From positions 4,713,501-4,777,500 of the forward strand of contig NC_021191.1 in NCBI RefSeq assembly GCF_000389965.1: DNA of 64,000 nt, in the 5' to 3' direction. The translations under genes were made by a program, and so were the position numbers. This stretch comes from Actinoplanes sp. N902-109 (GTDB lineage: Bacteria > Actinomycetota > Actinomycetes > Mycobacteriales > Micromonosporaceae). This document shows positions 34,770 through 43,694 of the stretch, one piece after another (the stretch's first letter is position 1; each line of letters opens with the position of its first letter). The notes below the pieces were generated by a model. The model saw nothing but the letters and a program-made list of their open reading frames with translations. It did not search any database and was not told the DNA's origin.

Positions 34770-35965
34770 ACGGCCATCGTGTCCTGGGCGATGCTGGCCC
34801 AGGAGAACTTCTCGACCGCCCGCTGCCGCCCGGCCAGGCCCATCCGGGCGGCGCGGTCCGGGTCGAGCACCAGCGTGCGGATCGCCGCGCCCAGGTCGGC
34901 GACGAACCGGTCCGGGTCGACCGGGGTGCCGGTGCCGTCGGCGAGCTGCTCGATCGGCACCAGGATGCCGGTCTCGCCATCCGCGACCACCTCGGGGATG
35001 CCGCCGGTGGCCGTGGCCACCACGGCGGTCTCGCAGGCCATGGCCTCCAGGTTCACGATGCCCATCGGCTCGTAGATCGACGGGCAGACGAACACCGTGG
35101 CGTGCGTGAGCACCTGCACCACCTCGTGCTTGGGCAGCATCTCCTGCACCCAGATCACGCCCTTGTCGTCGCGGGCGCTGCGCAGCTGCATCGCCAGCCC
35201 CTCGACCTCGGCGGCGATCTCCGGGGTGTCCGGGGCCCCGGCCAGCAGCACGATCTGGGTCTCCGGCGGCAGGTCGTGGCAGGCCCGCATCAGGTACGGC
35301 AGCCCCTTCTGCCGGGTGATCCGGCCGACGAACACCACGCTGGGCCGGTTCAGGTCGATGCCGAGGCGCTCGACCACGCCGGTGTCGCGGTCGGGGGCGT
35401 ACTGCGCGGTGTCGATGCCGTTGTAGACCACGTGGATGCGGTCGGGGTCGACGCTCGGGTACGCGGTCAGCACGTCCTTCTTCATGCCCCCGGACACCGC
35501 GATGATCGCGTCCGCCGCCTCGATCGCGGTGCGCTCGCAGAACGACGACAGCGCGTAGCCGCCACCGAGCTGCTCGGCCTTCCACGGGCGCAACGGCTCC
35601 AGGCTGTGCGTGGTGACCACGTGCGGGACGCCGTGCAGCAGCTTGGCGGTGTGCCCGGCGAAGTTCGCGTACCAGGTGTGGCTGTGCACGATGTTCGTAC
35701 CGGCGGCACCGGCCGCGATGGCCAGGTCGACCCCCATGGTCTGCAGCGCGGCGTTGGCCTCGCCCAGCGTGGCCGGCACCGGGTAGGCCGTCACCCCCGG
35801 CTCGTCGCGGGGGGCGCCGAAGCAGTGCACCCGTACCTCGGCGAGGTCGCGCAGGTCGCGGGCCAGATATTCCAGGTGCACCCCGGCACCACCGTAAACC
35901 TCCGGCGGGTACTCCCGGGTGATCAGGTCGACGCGGAGGTCGGATTTCGTACGCGAGTCGGTCAC
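34751..35965 (-). CDS. glgA: Actinobacterial GT4 glycogen synthase / maltose-1-phosphate synthase
   Basis: 404 residues from GTG 35965. ITREYPPEVYGGAGVHLEYL is the N-terminal glycine-rich acceptor loop, FVGRITRQKGLPYLM the hinge, and EPMGIVNLEAMACETAVV the E-x7-E nucleotide-sugar site. This is the GT4 type typical of actinobacteria, where the M. tuberculosis homologue Rv1212c acts as GlgM, making maltose-1-phosphate from ADP-glucose. Either activity uses the product of the divergent glgC. The start codon has no clear ribosome site; the transcript may be nearly leaderless. Sixty bases separate it from glgC. Confidence 0.9.
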   Translation of the reverse strand: MTDSRTKSDLRVDLITREYPPEVYGGAGVHLEYLARDLRDLAEVRVHCFGAPRDEPGVTAYPVPATLGEANAALQTMGVDLAIAAGAAGTNIVHSHTWYANFAGHTAKLLHGVPHVVTTHSLEPLRPWKAEQLGGGYALSSFCERTAIEAADAIIAVSGGMKKDVLTAYPSVDPDRIHVVYNGIDTAQYAPDRDTGVVERLGIDLNRPSVVFVGRITRQKGLPYLMRACHDLPPETQIVLLAGAPDTPEIAAEVEGLAMQLRSARDDKGVIWVQEMLPKHEVVQVLTHATVFVCPSIYEPMGIVNLEAMACETAVVATATGGIPEVVADGETGILVPIEQLADGTGTPVDPDRFVADLGAAIRTLVLDPDRAARMGLAGRQRAVEKFSWASIAQDTMAVYRSVL

Positions 35966-36025
35966 GTGACGAACAATAGTGCGTCCGGGTGGCGCGGGAC
36001 GGCGGGGAAATATAGGTTCACGGGC

Positions 36026-37258
36026 ATGGCAGTCAAGGTGCTCGCAATCGTTCTGGCAGGTGGCGAAGGCAAGCGCCTGATGCCGCTGACCGCAGACCGG
36101 GCCAAGCCCGGCGTCCCGTTCGGCGGCATCTACCGCATGATCGACTTCGTGTTGTCGAATCTCGCCAACGGCGGGTATCTCAAGATCGTCGTGCTCACCC
36201 AGTACAAGTCGCACTCGCTCGACCGGCACATCACCAAGACGTGGCGGATGTCGACGCTGCTGGGCAACTACGTCACGCCGGTCCCCGCCCAGCAGCGACT
36301 CGGCCCGCGCTGGTTCGCCGGCTCGGCCGACGCCATCTACCAGAGCCTCAACCTCATCAACGACGAGAAGCCGGACTACGTCATCGTGTTCGGCGCCGAC
36401 CACATCTACCGCATGGACCCCAAGCAGATGGTCAACGACCACATCGCCTCGGGCGCCTCGGTGACGGTGGCCGGCATCCGCCAGCCCAAGAGCCTGTCCG
36501 ACCAGTTCGGCGTCATCGACGTGGCCGAGGACGGCAAGCGTATCCGCGCCTTCCGCGAGAAGCCGGTCGACGTCGAGGGGCTGCCCGACTCCCCCGACGA
36601 GATCTACGCCTCGATGGGCAACTACGTGTTCACCACCCGCGCCCTGTGCGAGGCGGTGTCACTGGACGCCCAGAATCCGGACAGCAAGCACGACATGGGC
36701 GGCAACATCATCCCCATGCTGGTCGAGAAGGGCGAGGCCAACGTCTACGACTTCCGCGACAACGAGGTGCCGGGCAGCACCGACCGCGACCGCGGCTACT
36801 GGCGCGACGTGGGCACGCTCGACTCGTTCTACGAGGCCCACATGGACCTCATCGCGACGGTCCCGATCTTCAACCTCTACAACATGGACTGGCCCATCTA
36901 CACCAACTACGGCTCCTGGCCGCCGGCCAAGTTCGTGCACGGCTACGACGACCGGCAGGGCCGCGCCGTCGAGTCGATGATCTCCCCCGGCGTCGTCGTC
37001 TCGGGCTCGCTGGTGGAACGCTCGGTGATCAGCCCCAACGTCCGCGTCAACTCCTGGTCGCACGTCGAGAACTCGGTGCTCATGGAGGGCGTCCAGATCG
37101 GCCGGCGCGCGGTCATCCGCAACGCCATCATCGACAAGAACGTCGTCATCCCCGAGGGTGCCCAGATCGGCATCGACCTCGACCGCGACCGCAAGCGCTA
37201 CACCGTCTCCGACGGCGGCATCGTGGTCATCGGCAAGGGCCAGAAGGTCGAACCCTAG
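36026..37258 (+). CDS. glgC: Glucose-1-phosphate adenylyltransferase
   Basis: 410 residues, full length. Nucleotide-binding VLAGGEGKRLMPLTADRAKP, catalytic GADHIYRMDPKQM, substrate loops FREKP and GYWRDVGTLDSF, and a C-terminal left-handed beta-helix (SPNVRVNSWSHVENSVL). Makes ADP-glucose for glgA, with which it shares a 60-bp divergent promoter region. A TATAGG element lies about 10 bp before the start, suggesting a short leader. Confidence 0.95.
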   Translation: MAVKVLAIVLAGGEGKRLMPLTADRAKPGVPFGGIYRMIDFVLSNLANGGYLKIVVLTQYKSHSLDRHITKTWRMSTLLGNYVTPVPAQQRLGPRWFAGSADAIYQSLNLINDEKPDYVIVFGADHIYRMDPKQMVNDHIASGASVTVAGIRQPKSLSDQFGVIDVAEDGKRIRAFREKPVDVEGLPDSPDEIYASMGNYVFTTRALCEAVSLDAQNPDSKHDMGGNIIPMLVEKGEANVYDFRDNEVPGSTDRDRGYWRDVGTLDSFYEAHMDLIATVPIFNLYNMDWPIYTNYGSWPPAKFVHGYDDRQGRAVESMISPGVVVSGSLVERSVISPNVRVNSWSHVENSVLMEGVQIGRRAVIRNAIIDKNVVIPEGAQIGIDLDRDRKRYTVSDGGIVVIGKGQKVEP

Positions 37259-37317
37259 GGCAAAACCGTGCTGTCGTAGCTCGGTGGGTGGCACTGACCG
37301 TCGCTCCCGCCGAGGCC

Positions 37318-37366
37318 GGGCCCGGAAAGCCGAGGAGCTGACGCTCCAGAACGGCTGTCCGGGCCC
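37318..37366. terminator. Nested inverted repeat downstream of glgC
   Basis: GGGCCCGGA (37318-37326) pairs with TCCGGGCCC (37358-37366); inside is a small hairpin GGAGC-TGAC-GCTCC (37334-37347). Located 60 bp after glgC and 52 bp before the SRPBCC gene. Possible terminator or structured RNA; no T-tract. Confidence 0.5.
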
Positions 37367-37418
37367 TTCGTTCTGCGTGAGCGGTCACCCTTCCCCCAAG
37401 AGCACCAGCGAGGCCCCC

Positions 37419-37904
37419 ATGCTGATCGAGGTCGTCACCGACATCGACGCCCCCCGCACCGTCGTCTTCGACCTCGAACTCGACATGGACGTCCACGCCG
37501 CCTCCCTGGCCACCAGCGCGGAACAGGCCACCACCAGCACCGGCCGCCCCCGCCTCGGCCCCGGCGACGAGGTCACCTTCCGCGCCCGCCACCTCGGCCT
37601 GACCTGGCACATGACCACCCGCATCAGCGCCCACGACCGGCCCCGCCGCTTCGTCGACGAGCAGACCCGCGGCCCCTTCCGAACCCTGCACCACGAGCAC
37701 CTCTTCACCGCCCTGTCCCCCGCCCGCACCCGCATGACCGACCGCATGACCGTCACCGCGCCGCTGGGCCCCCTCGGCCACCTGGTCACCCGCCTGCTGC
37801 TCGCCCCCTACCTCCGCCGCCTCCTGCACCAGCGCGGCGCCCACATCAAACACCTCGCCGAGCACCCCGGCAGCCGCCCTGACCAGCCGGTCCACCCTGC
37901 TTGA
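37419..37904 (+). CDS. SRPBCC-family protein
   Basis: 161 residues from ATG 37419. MLIEVVTDIDAPRTVVFDLE, then VTFRARHLGLTWHMTTRIS and RTRMTDRMTVTAPLGPLG follow the helix-grip START/SRPBCC pattern (polyketide cyclase/coenzyme Q-binding type). A hydrophobic ligand pocket is the family feature; ligand unknown. The downstream space carries an IS remnant. Confidence 0.82.
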   Translation: MLIEVVTDIDAPRTVVFDLELDMDVHAASLATSAEQATTSTGRPRLGPGDEVTFRARHLGLTWHMTTRISAHDRPRRFVDEQTRGPFRTLHHEHLFTALSPARTRMTDRMTVTAPLGPLGHLVTRLLLAPYLRRLLHQRGAHIKHLAEHPGSRPDQPVHPA

Positions 37905-37914
37905 CAATCCGGGC

Positions 37915-38010
37915 GAGGCGACGGAGCACCTGGTTGATCGCGGCCATGTTCAAGGTGCGGGCGGCCCCATCGAGCAGCCGGCCCGCGAAGCCCTGATCCG
38001 CGAACACCTA
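37915..38010 (-). mobile_element. IS5-type transposase scrap
   Basis: Minus-strand reading gives FADQGFAGRLLDGAARTL then INQVLRRLARIV, resembling the conserved WADxGFxGRL segment after the second catalytic Asp in IS5-group transposases. About 30 codons, no start, no ends. Low similarity, so tentative. Confidence 0.35.
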
Positions 38011-38020
38011 CCGGACCGGC

Positions 38021-39049
38021 GTGAACAGACACAGGCTCAGCAAGTGCGGTCTCGGCCCCGTCCCCCTCGCGCTCTGTGCGGACGTCGAGGGCCTGTTCGT
38101 TGACCTCCCGCCGTCCTGGTGGGGCGAGGACCTTGGCGACGTAGTCGTGCTTGCGCAACGGCCGGGCATGACGATGCCGGGCACCCGAGACATCGATCTT
38201 TCGGGGTTCGTCCACATCTACGACCGCACGGACGCGGTGGAACGTCCCAGCGACGTCACTGAATTCGCCGTCCTGGCCCGAAACGAGATGTCCTACGGCA
38301 CCTGCCGGGACGTCACCGGCGTGTTCCGTGACCAAGCCGCACCATTGGTGCCACAGGTCCGGCTGCTCGGCGCCCGACCGGAAACCCACATGTTGACCGC
38401 GCTCGGCGCCATCGGGCAATTGACCAACGCCGGCCTGCGTCGCCGCAGGACTCGCGCGGAGGTGTATGCCGTCGCCGCGGACGGCTCGGCCGATCCGGTC
38501 ATCGGTGCCGTGGTGTCCGGAACGGTCGAAGCGGTTGAGCCGTCCCGAGTCGGTCCAGGACTGCTTGACGTGACCGTCAACAGCGACTCGCAGGAGCCGC
38601 TGCCGACACAGGTCCTCGACATCCTCGCGCGCTGGCGAACTGGGCGGCCGGCCAAGAAGAACTTGTGGGCCGGCTACGACCGGGAGTTGCGCCATCACTG
38701 GGCCGGAATGGCGCTCGGCCGCCGGTCCGGTGCGCCGGACCAGCCTCCCGGCACTCCGTACGACCTCGATGGTCGGTACGTGACCGACATCGAAGGGTTC
38801 TACTGTGCGATCGGTGAGGCGATCAACGGGCCGGGCGGATACTTCGGCTGGAACCTCGACGCGCTCGATGACTGCTGCCGTGGAGGCTTCGGCGCGCAGG
38901 CACCGTTCCGGCTGGTCTGGCACGACTCGGCGGTCGCCCGCGAGCACCTCGCTGAGGGCTACGACCGGCGCCGGCTGGGTCCGGCGGTCACCTTCGATTA
39001 CCTGCTCGACATGCTCAGAACGAGCCGGGTCGAGATCGACTTACGCTGA
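38021..39049 (+). CDS. Barstar-domain protein (orphan)
   Basis: 342 residues. The last 95 residues match barstar, the barnase inhibitor: YDLDGRYVTDIEGFYCAIGE, GGYFGWNLDALDDCC, RLVWHDSAVAREHL. The first about 230 residues form an extra domain without recognised motifs. No ribonuclease partner is adjacent, so it may be an orphan immunity protein. Lies among IS scraps. Codon use is a little less GC-biased than neighbours, suggesting transfer. The true start is uncertain as the upstream region is rearranged. Confidence 0.75.
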   Translation: MNRHRLSKCGLGPVPLALCADVEGLFVDLPPSWWGEDLGDVVVLAQRPGMTMPGTRDIDLSGFVHIYDRTDAVERPSDVTEFAVLARNEMSYGTCRDVTGVFRDQAAPLVPQVRLLGARPETHMLTALGAIGQLTNAGLRRRRTRAEVYAVAADGSADPVIGAVVSGTVEAVEPSRVGPGLLDVTVNSDSQEPLPTQVLDILARWRTGRPAKKNLWAGYDRELRHHWAGMALGRRSGAPDQPPGTPYDLDGRYVTDIEGFYCAIGEAINGPGGYFGWNLDALDDCCRGGFGAQAPFRLVWHDSAVAREHLAEGYDRRRLGPAVTFDYLLDMLRTSRVEIDLR

Positions 39050-39246
39050 GCCGTAGGGCAGCACCGTGAATGCCGGGCCCGGTACGCCGTCGAGCAGAAC
39101 ACCATCGACATCCGGGTCGTCGGCGGTAACCGATCACCACAGACCGGACATCGCCGCGGCGGCTCCTCTGCCGAGCACCGAACCGCGCCGGACGGTTGCG
39201 GAACCAGCGCCAGCCAGCCCCGAGCACCGCGCTTCGCACCGCTCAT
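38998..39246 (-). CDS. Possible degenerate zinc-finger small protein
   Basis: 82 codons from ATG 39246. RRCPVCGDRLPPTTRMSMVF then CSTAYRARHSRC resembles FCS-type CxxC...CxxxC zinc fingers, but the last Cys is Tyr (CSTAY), so metal binding is probably lost. Overlaps the barstar gene by 52 bp. Could be a decayed gene or a chance ORF. Confidence 0.3.
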   Translation of the reverse strand: MSGAKRGARGWLALVPQPSGAVRCSAEEPPRRCPVCGDRLPPTTRMSMVFCSTAYRARHSRCCPTAQRKSISTRLVLSMSSR

Positions 39247-39259
39247 CCCGCGAGCGTAG

Positions 39260-39640
39260 AACCGGCTATAACTTGATCTTGAAGTAGCGAGACAGGCTCT
39301 TCTTACACCCGTTGACCTTCTTACCCGCGTCATAGCCTCAGGTGTCACGCCGGACGGTGTCGGCCGCCCCCACCAATAGCGAGTCGATTACCCCAGCTGA
39401 CGGTTCGGCGTCACAGCCCTCAGCACGACGGACCTGCTCGCGCGGCCCGGCCAGGATCCGCTCGGTGACGCCGCGTTCCTTCCACCGCTTGAACCAGCCA
39501 AACACGGTCTGCCAGGGCGCGAAATCCACCGGCAGCTGCCGCTATGAACACCCCAACCGGTCGATGTACAAAGTCGCATCCACGACCCTGCCGCGACTAC
39601 CGAAATCACCGCGGACACGCCGTCCGGCATTCCTCAGAAC
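39260..39640 (-). pseudogene. IS5-family transposase N-terminal remnant, two stops
   Basis: Minus strand: RQLPVDFAPWQTVFGWFKRW, KERGVTERILAG, EGCDAEPSAGVIDS then GYDAGKKVNGCKKS, the N-terminal half of an IS5-family transposase up to the first catalytic Asp region. A TAG interrupts just before RQLPVD (where Trp is expected) and a TGA just before GYDAGKK. Reading ends at 39260 or so; the catalytic C-terminal half is absent. Confidence 0.8.
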
Positions 39641-39739
39641 ACTTACTGACGGTGCGCCGCCTCTTCTGCGTCAAACGACGTGTGCAGGTCGCGGACCTTC
39701 GCCGTGGCTCTGCTCGCGAGTTGTGACACCAGCGGCTCG

Positions 39740-39878
39740 TGAGTTTTGCTTGCATTGATCGGTTCACCCGATGATCAATCTCCGCGAGTTGTGCTCGCCG
39801 GCGACATTGAGCGGTGTAGGCGGGCTCAGACCCGTGCGTGGTGGACTGATCGGTCAATCCTCGGTGGCGGTTGGTCAT
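39740..39878 (-). mobile_element. IS21 istB start, truncated
   Basis: ATG 39878 overlaps the istA stop (ATGA) and gives MTNRHRGLTDQ, the usual first residues of the IstB helper ATPase. Similarity stops after about 12-15 codons; the Walker regions are absent. Marks the broken 3' side of the split IS21 element. Confidence 0.6.
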
Positions 39879-40815
39879 GATCCGGTTCCTTCCGCGCGGC
39901 GTCGCAGGAGCTGGTCGTAAGCAGTAGCCGTGAGCAGCGGCCGGGTGTCGGCGGGCAGCTGAGCGAGCCGCCGCTCGGTCAGAGAGATCACGTTGGTCGG
40001 CAGCGTCCGCGGCCCGGGCGATGACGTGGACGGATGGTCGTCGGTCTCGGCGAACTTGCTGGCCTCGAGGGCGACGGCAGCCGCGGTCAGCGCTCCGGCG
40101 CGGACGGCAGTGGCCAGGCCGGCAACGACATGGTCGTGGTGCATGTGCCGATGCAGCAGGAGGACCTCGATCGACGCTCGGGTACCGGCGGCGTCGCCGT
40201 GAGCCTTGCGGGCCGCGGCCCACCAGGCGTCGTGGACCGGGGTGAACCTCCCGGCCGCGCTGGCCTGTTCCAGGGCGGGTGGCGCCCGGCAGCGCTCTGG
40301 GCTTGCGGATCAGCCCTTCCAGATAGTGGTCGAGATCGAGCCGCGAGCCACCCTTGGCCATCAGCCGTTCATGCCAGGCAACCTGCTCCCGGCCGTCATG
40401 GACGACCAGGTGAGAGGCGCGCAACTCGACCCGGACCGGGCGGCCGACCAGACGCACCGGCACGGAGTAGCGGTTCGTGCGGACGGTGACCTGGCTGTAG
40501 CGGTCGACGCGAGGCGTCAGCCAGATGCCGGTTTCGAAGTCGTCGTCCGGTAGCCGCGCCAGTAGCGGCTGTTCGACGGCGAAGTCCTTGCACTGGGACA
40601 AGGTGGTTGCGGCGGAACCAGCCGATCTGGCCTTCGACGCCGCCTTTCTCGTGGGCTCCTTCGATGCCTGGCTGGCAGTAGAAGACATCCAGGCCGTAAT
40701 GGGAGCGGAACGCGGTCCAGCGCTGGGTCTCGATGCGCTGCCGTGAGAAGCCAAGCACCTTGGCGACCGCCGAGCGCAGATTGTCGTAGCGGACTTTGCC
40801 GGTCGGCACCCCTCT
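39875..40815 (-). pseudogene. IS21 istA, C-terminal half with two frameshifts
   Basis: Three frames in succession: VPTGKVRYDNLRSAVAKVLG to GGVEGQIGWFRRNHLVPVQ (to about 40585), then FAVEQPLLARLP, DRYSQVTVRTNRYSVPVR to RKPRALPGAT (to about 40280), then AAGRFTPVHDAWWAAARKA to the stop at 39875. Together they are the IstA half after the second catalytic Asp. The missing N-terminal half of the same type is at 45266-45811. Non-functional. Confidence 0.85.
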
Positions 40816-40879
40816 AATATGCGGGTCTGGCTGTCAAGCCCGAGGAATCTGCTGGGGCGTCGCGTTGGCATGGTGCAGG

Positions 40880-41272
40880 ATGGCCGCCGTGATGCTGACC
40901 TTCCCGTGCGTCTGCTGCGGGCATCTGACCATGGGCGAGCCTCCCGGCTCGTATGAGATCTGCCCAGTGTGCTTCTGGGAGGACGATCAGGTGCAACTGC
41001 GCTGGCCCGACTGGGCCGGCGGCGCGAACCGGCCGTCCCTGATCGAAGCCCAGGCCAACTTCAAGGTATTCGGAGCATGTGACGAGCGGTCTGTCGTCCA
41101 CGTTCGGCCGCCTCGCGATGACGAGCCGCTGGATCCGAACTGGCACCCCATCGACCTTGAGCGGGACCACTTCGAGCGTCGAGGCAACCAAGAGGCACCG
41201 TGGCCTGACGACCGTACTGTCCTGTATTGGTGGCGTTACCGCGACGCCGGATTCTGGCGTCGCGGCGGTTGA
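40880..41272 (+). CDS. CPCC-type cysteine-rich protein
   Basis: 130 residues from ATG 40880. FPCVCCGHLTMGEPPGSYEI then CPVCFWEDDQVQLRWPDW is the CPCC domain, with C-x-C-C and C-x-x-C pairs that can bind zinc. GGANRPSLIEAQANF is also family-typical. Function unknown; such genes are often near toxin or mobile genes. Here it is cargo inside the interrupted IS21 istA. Codon use is less extreme than in the flanking core. Confidence 0.8.
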   Translation: MAAVMLTFPCVCCGHLTMGEPPGSYEICPVCFWEDDQVQLRWPDWAGGANRPSLIEAQANFKVFGACDERSVVHVRPPRDDEPLDPNWHPIDLERDHFERRGNQEAPWPDDRTVLYWWRYRDAGFWRRGG

Positions 41273-41278
41273 GGCTCG

Positions 41279-42439
41279 TCAGCTGGCTTGTTGGTCGAGT
41301 CGGGACAGGAGGCCATCGAAGATCTGCTCGCGGGCGACTTGACCCTTGGCGGCCGCGTCGTCTCGTTGTCGTTCGAGGGTGGGTCTGAACTCGATGGTCG
41401 TGACGAAGAAGGTGCAGGACTCGCAGATCGACTCGAAGTGGCAGTCCATCTCGACGGGTCGGGCGCAGTAGCCGTTGCCGGGCATCCGGCGGTGCATCTC
41501 GCGGCGAAGTTTGCCCATCTCGGAGCCTTCGGTGTCGGCGGGTAGCCGGCGCGGGGCGTCGTAGAGCGCCTCCACCTTCTCCGAGACCGCGAAGTACTCG
41601 TCCGCGACGGTCCGGTCGGCGATCCGCGCGTAAACGCGGGTCATGGACAGCGACCGGTGGCCCAGTAGTGCGGCGATGGCTTCTAGGAACATGCCCCGGT
41701 TGATCGCCTGGGTAGCCAGGGTGTGGCGTAGCTGGTGGGGTGTGACTCGGCCGAGGCCAGCCTGTTCGGCGGCCTTGCGGACCGCGGCTTCGATGCGGGA
41801 GGCGTTGACGGGGCGGCCGTGGTCGGTGAACAGCAGGTTTGAGCGTAGGCCCTCCGGTCGGTGCAGCAGCCAGTCGTCCAGCAGGGTCTTCAGCTGCGGG
41901 TGCAAGGGAACGTAGCGATCGGTGTGCATCTTGCCGACCGGAACGCGCAGCCAGTAGGCAGAGCCGATCTGGACCACCGCGTCAATGGTCAGGCCGAGCA
42001 TTTCGCTGCGCCGCATCCCGGTCCTGGCGAGGATCTCGATGGCCAGCCTGTTGAACGGATCGGGATCGCTGCGGGCGGCGGCCAGCAGCTTGGCGGCCGC
42101 GGCGTCGTCGAGGAAGCGCGGCAGCGGCTCGTCCGCGATCGGGAAGTCGCTGTCGAACACCAGCTGGCGTGGCGGCCGGTCGGCGGCGTCCCACTCGTCC
42201 AGGCGGCGTAGGAAGCCGCGGAGTTTGCTCAGCCGGTCGCGGACGGTGTGCCGGTGCAGCGGACCGCCGCGGGCGGCCGGCCGCTCGAGCAGCCACTGCC
42301 GGTAGCGTTCGACGTGGCGCCGTTTGAACTCTGCGACCCGGGTCACCGCTGGTGTCGGGGTACTCGTCACAGTGCAGAGGTAAGTACGGCTGATCTTGCA
42401 GAGGTTCGCGCGTGATCCGTAGGGGTAGGTGCGCATCAC
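41279..42439 (-). CDS. Tyrosine recombinase/integrase
   Basis: 386 residues. All catalytic residues are present: R143 in ARTGMRRSEM, K170, H235 and R238 in HQLRHTLATQ, H261 in LLGHRSLSM, Y270. A shortened core-binding part lies at about 35-85. The C-terminus has a cysteine cluster (CARPVEMDC, CESCTFF), as in recombinases of multi-integrase transposons. Homologues I recall are longer at the N-terminus, so it may be 5'-truncated. No attachment repeats identified. Follows the CPCC gene convergently by 6 bp. Confidence 0.85.
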   Translation of the reverse strand: MMRTYPYGSRANLCKISRTYLCTVTSTPTPAVTRVAEFKRRHVERYRQWLLERPAARGGPLHRHTVRDRLSKLRGFLRRLDEWDAADRPPRQLVFDSDFPIADEPLPRFLDDAAAAKLLAAARSDPDPFNRLAIEILARTGMRRSEMLGLTIDAVVQIGSAYWLRVPVGKMHTDRYVPLHPQLKTLLDDWLLHRPEGLRSNLLFTDHGRPVNASRIEAAVRKAAEQAGLGRVTPHQLRHTLATQAINRGMFLEAIAALLGHRSLSMTRVYARIADRTVADEYFAVSEKVEALYDAPRRLPADTEGSEMGKLRREMHRRMPGNGYCARPVEMDCHFESICESCTFFVTTIEFRPTLERQRDDAAAKGQVAREQIFDGLLSRLDQQAS

Positions 42440-42466
42440 GGCAGCGGCGTTGAGTGACCTCCGTGG

Positions 42467-43633
42467 CTAGCCGGCCGAGGCCAGCCATGCTTCCCGTTCG
42501 ACCGGCAATCCGGTCCGGGAGAGGGCCTGCGTCCACCTTTTGTCGCTTTGCCAGGCTCTGTCGTGAGCGGCGATCGCGCGGGCGAGAGTTTGCTGTGCCG
42601 TGGTGCCATGGATTGGTAGCCCATGAGGGAAGGCTTTCCGCAGGTAGGGCTCGGCCGACACGCCGCCGGGAGTCTCGTAGGCGACTGCGGTGATGGCGCT
42701 GTCCAGGAGCGGCTCGAACGCCTCGACGCGATGGCAGAGCGCCTCGGCGACAGTGTGGTGGTGCTGAGGAACCTGGTGCAGGTGCATTCCGGCAAGGCTG
42801 GCATCGAGCGCTGCGGGGTCGAGCGAGGCGGTGCGGAGCACTTGGGTGGCCGTTTGATCTTCGGCAAGCCCCGGAGCGAGTGCAGCGCAGACTTTGACCG
42901 CGAGTTCGGGATCGGTGAGCCACTCGCTCGTCGCCGCGCCTAGCTCACCGAGTCCGATCAGCATGGAGGCCCTGTATTGCGGTGAGCCGTGGCAAGCTTC
43001 CTCGGCGTGGTAGGCGGTGATCTCTTCTTTGTAGCGGTGCAGATCAGGGTGACGAATCAACATCGCGGTGGCGCTCGCGGCAGCCGCCCGGAGCTGTTCT
43101 GGACTGTGTGGCGTGAGCAGTGACGACAGCGGTCCGTAACACTCGGGCAGGCAGTCAAAACAATCGACGCGCGCCGCGGCGAGCAGGACTTGTCCCGGCG
43201 CGTCATTGTCGTCCCATTCGAAGATCGACCGTTCGCGCGCAAGGTGGTTGTGGAGCCAGTGGGCGACGATCTGTTCGTTGCGGCGGGCGGCCGTCAGTCG
43301 CGCGTCCTTGGGATCGGTGTCGGTGAGGGCAGCTGCGATCACGTCACGGATCCACCACACCGCGGCCCAGCGCAGGGTGGGGTCAGTCCCGCCGAAGTCG
43401 CTGGCGGGGATGGCTTTGAGGAGGTGACGCAGGCCCAGGACCGTTGCCGGGGTGATCCGGCCGCCGCAGTAGAGCGCGGACCACAGGAAAGAGTAGGGCT
43501 GCCGCCACCAGACCACGCCCGGGTTCTCTTCGGCGTAGGTTTCCTCCTCGCCGTTTCGCAGGACGTTTAGCAGCTCGTCGCCTCCCCGTGCCGGCCCGTA
43601 TGCGTGGAAGGCCCGATCCCAGCTGCTGCTCAC
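42467..43633 (-). CDS. Hypothetical helical-repeat-like protein, 388 aa
   Basis: No catalytic motif. Sequence is Ala/Leu-rich with regularly spaced helix pairs (for example RAAAASATAMLIRHPDLHRY, SMLIGLGELGAATSEWL), suggesting a HEAT-like solenoid. No signal peptide or membrane span. Lies in the cargo region between the IS21 halves, 27 bp from the integrase start codon on the same strand, so it may be transferred with it. Role unknown. Confidence 0.65.
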   Translation of the reverse strand: MSSSWDRAFHAYGPARGGDELLNVLRNGEEETYAEENPGVVWWRQPYSFLWSALYCGGRITPATVLGLRHLLKAIPASDFGGTDPTLRWAAVWWIRDVIAAALTDTDPKDARLTAARRNEQIVAHWLHNHLARERSIFEWDDNDAPGQVLLAAARVDCFDCLPECYGPLSSLLTPHSPEQLRAAAASATAMLIRHPDLHRYKEEITAYHAEEACHGSPQYRASMLIGLGELGAATSEWLTDPELAVKVCAALAPGLAEDQTATQVLRTASLDPAALDASLAGMHLHQVPQHHHTVAEALCHRVEAFEPLLDSAITAVAYETPGGVSAEPYLRKAFPHGLPIHGTTAQQTLARAIAAHDRAWQSDKRWTQALSRTGLPVEREAWLASAG

Positions 43634-43694
43634 GACAGCAGGCTACGCCTGTCGAAGAGGGGTTTGATCGAGCGGCTGCATGGCTGGCGAAGAC

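Noticed and set aside
40809..40850. TTGACA...TATTAG as a promoter for the istA remnant
   Set aside because: The gap between the two hexamers is about 12 bp, too short for a sigma-70-type promoter.
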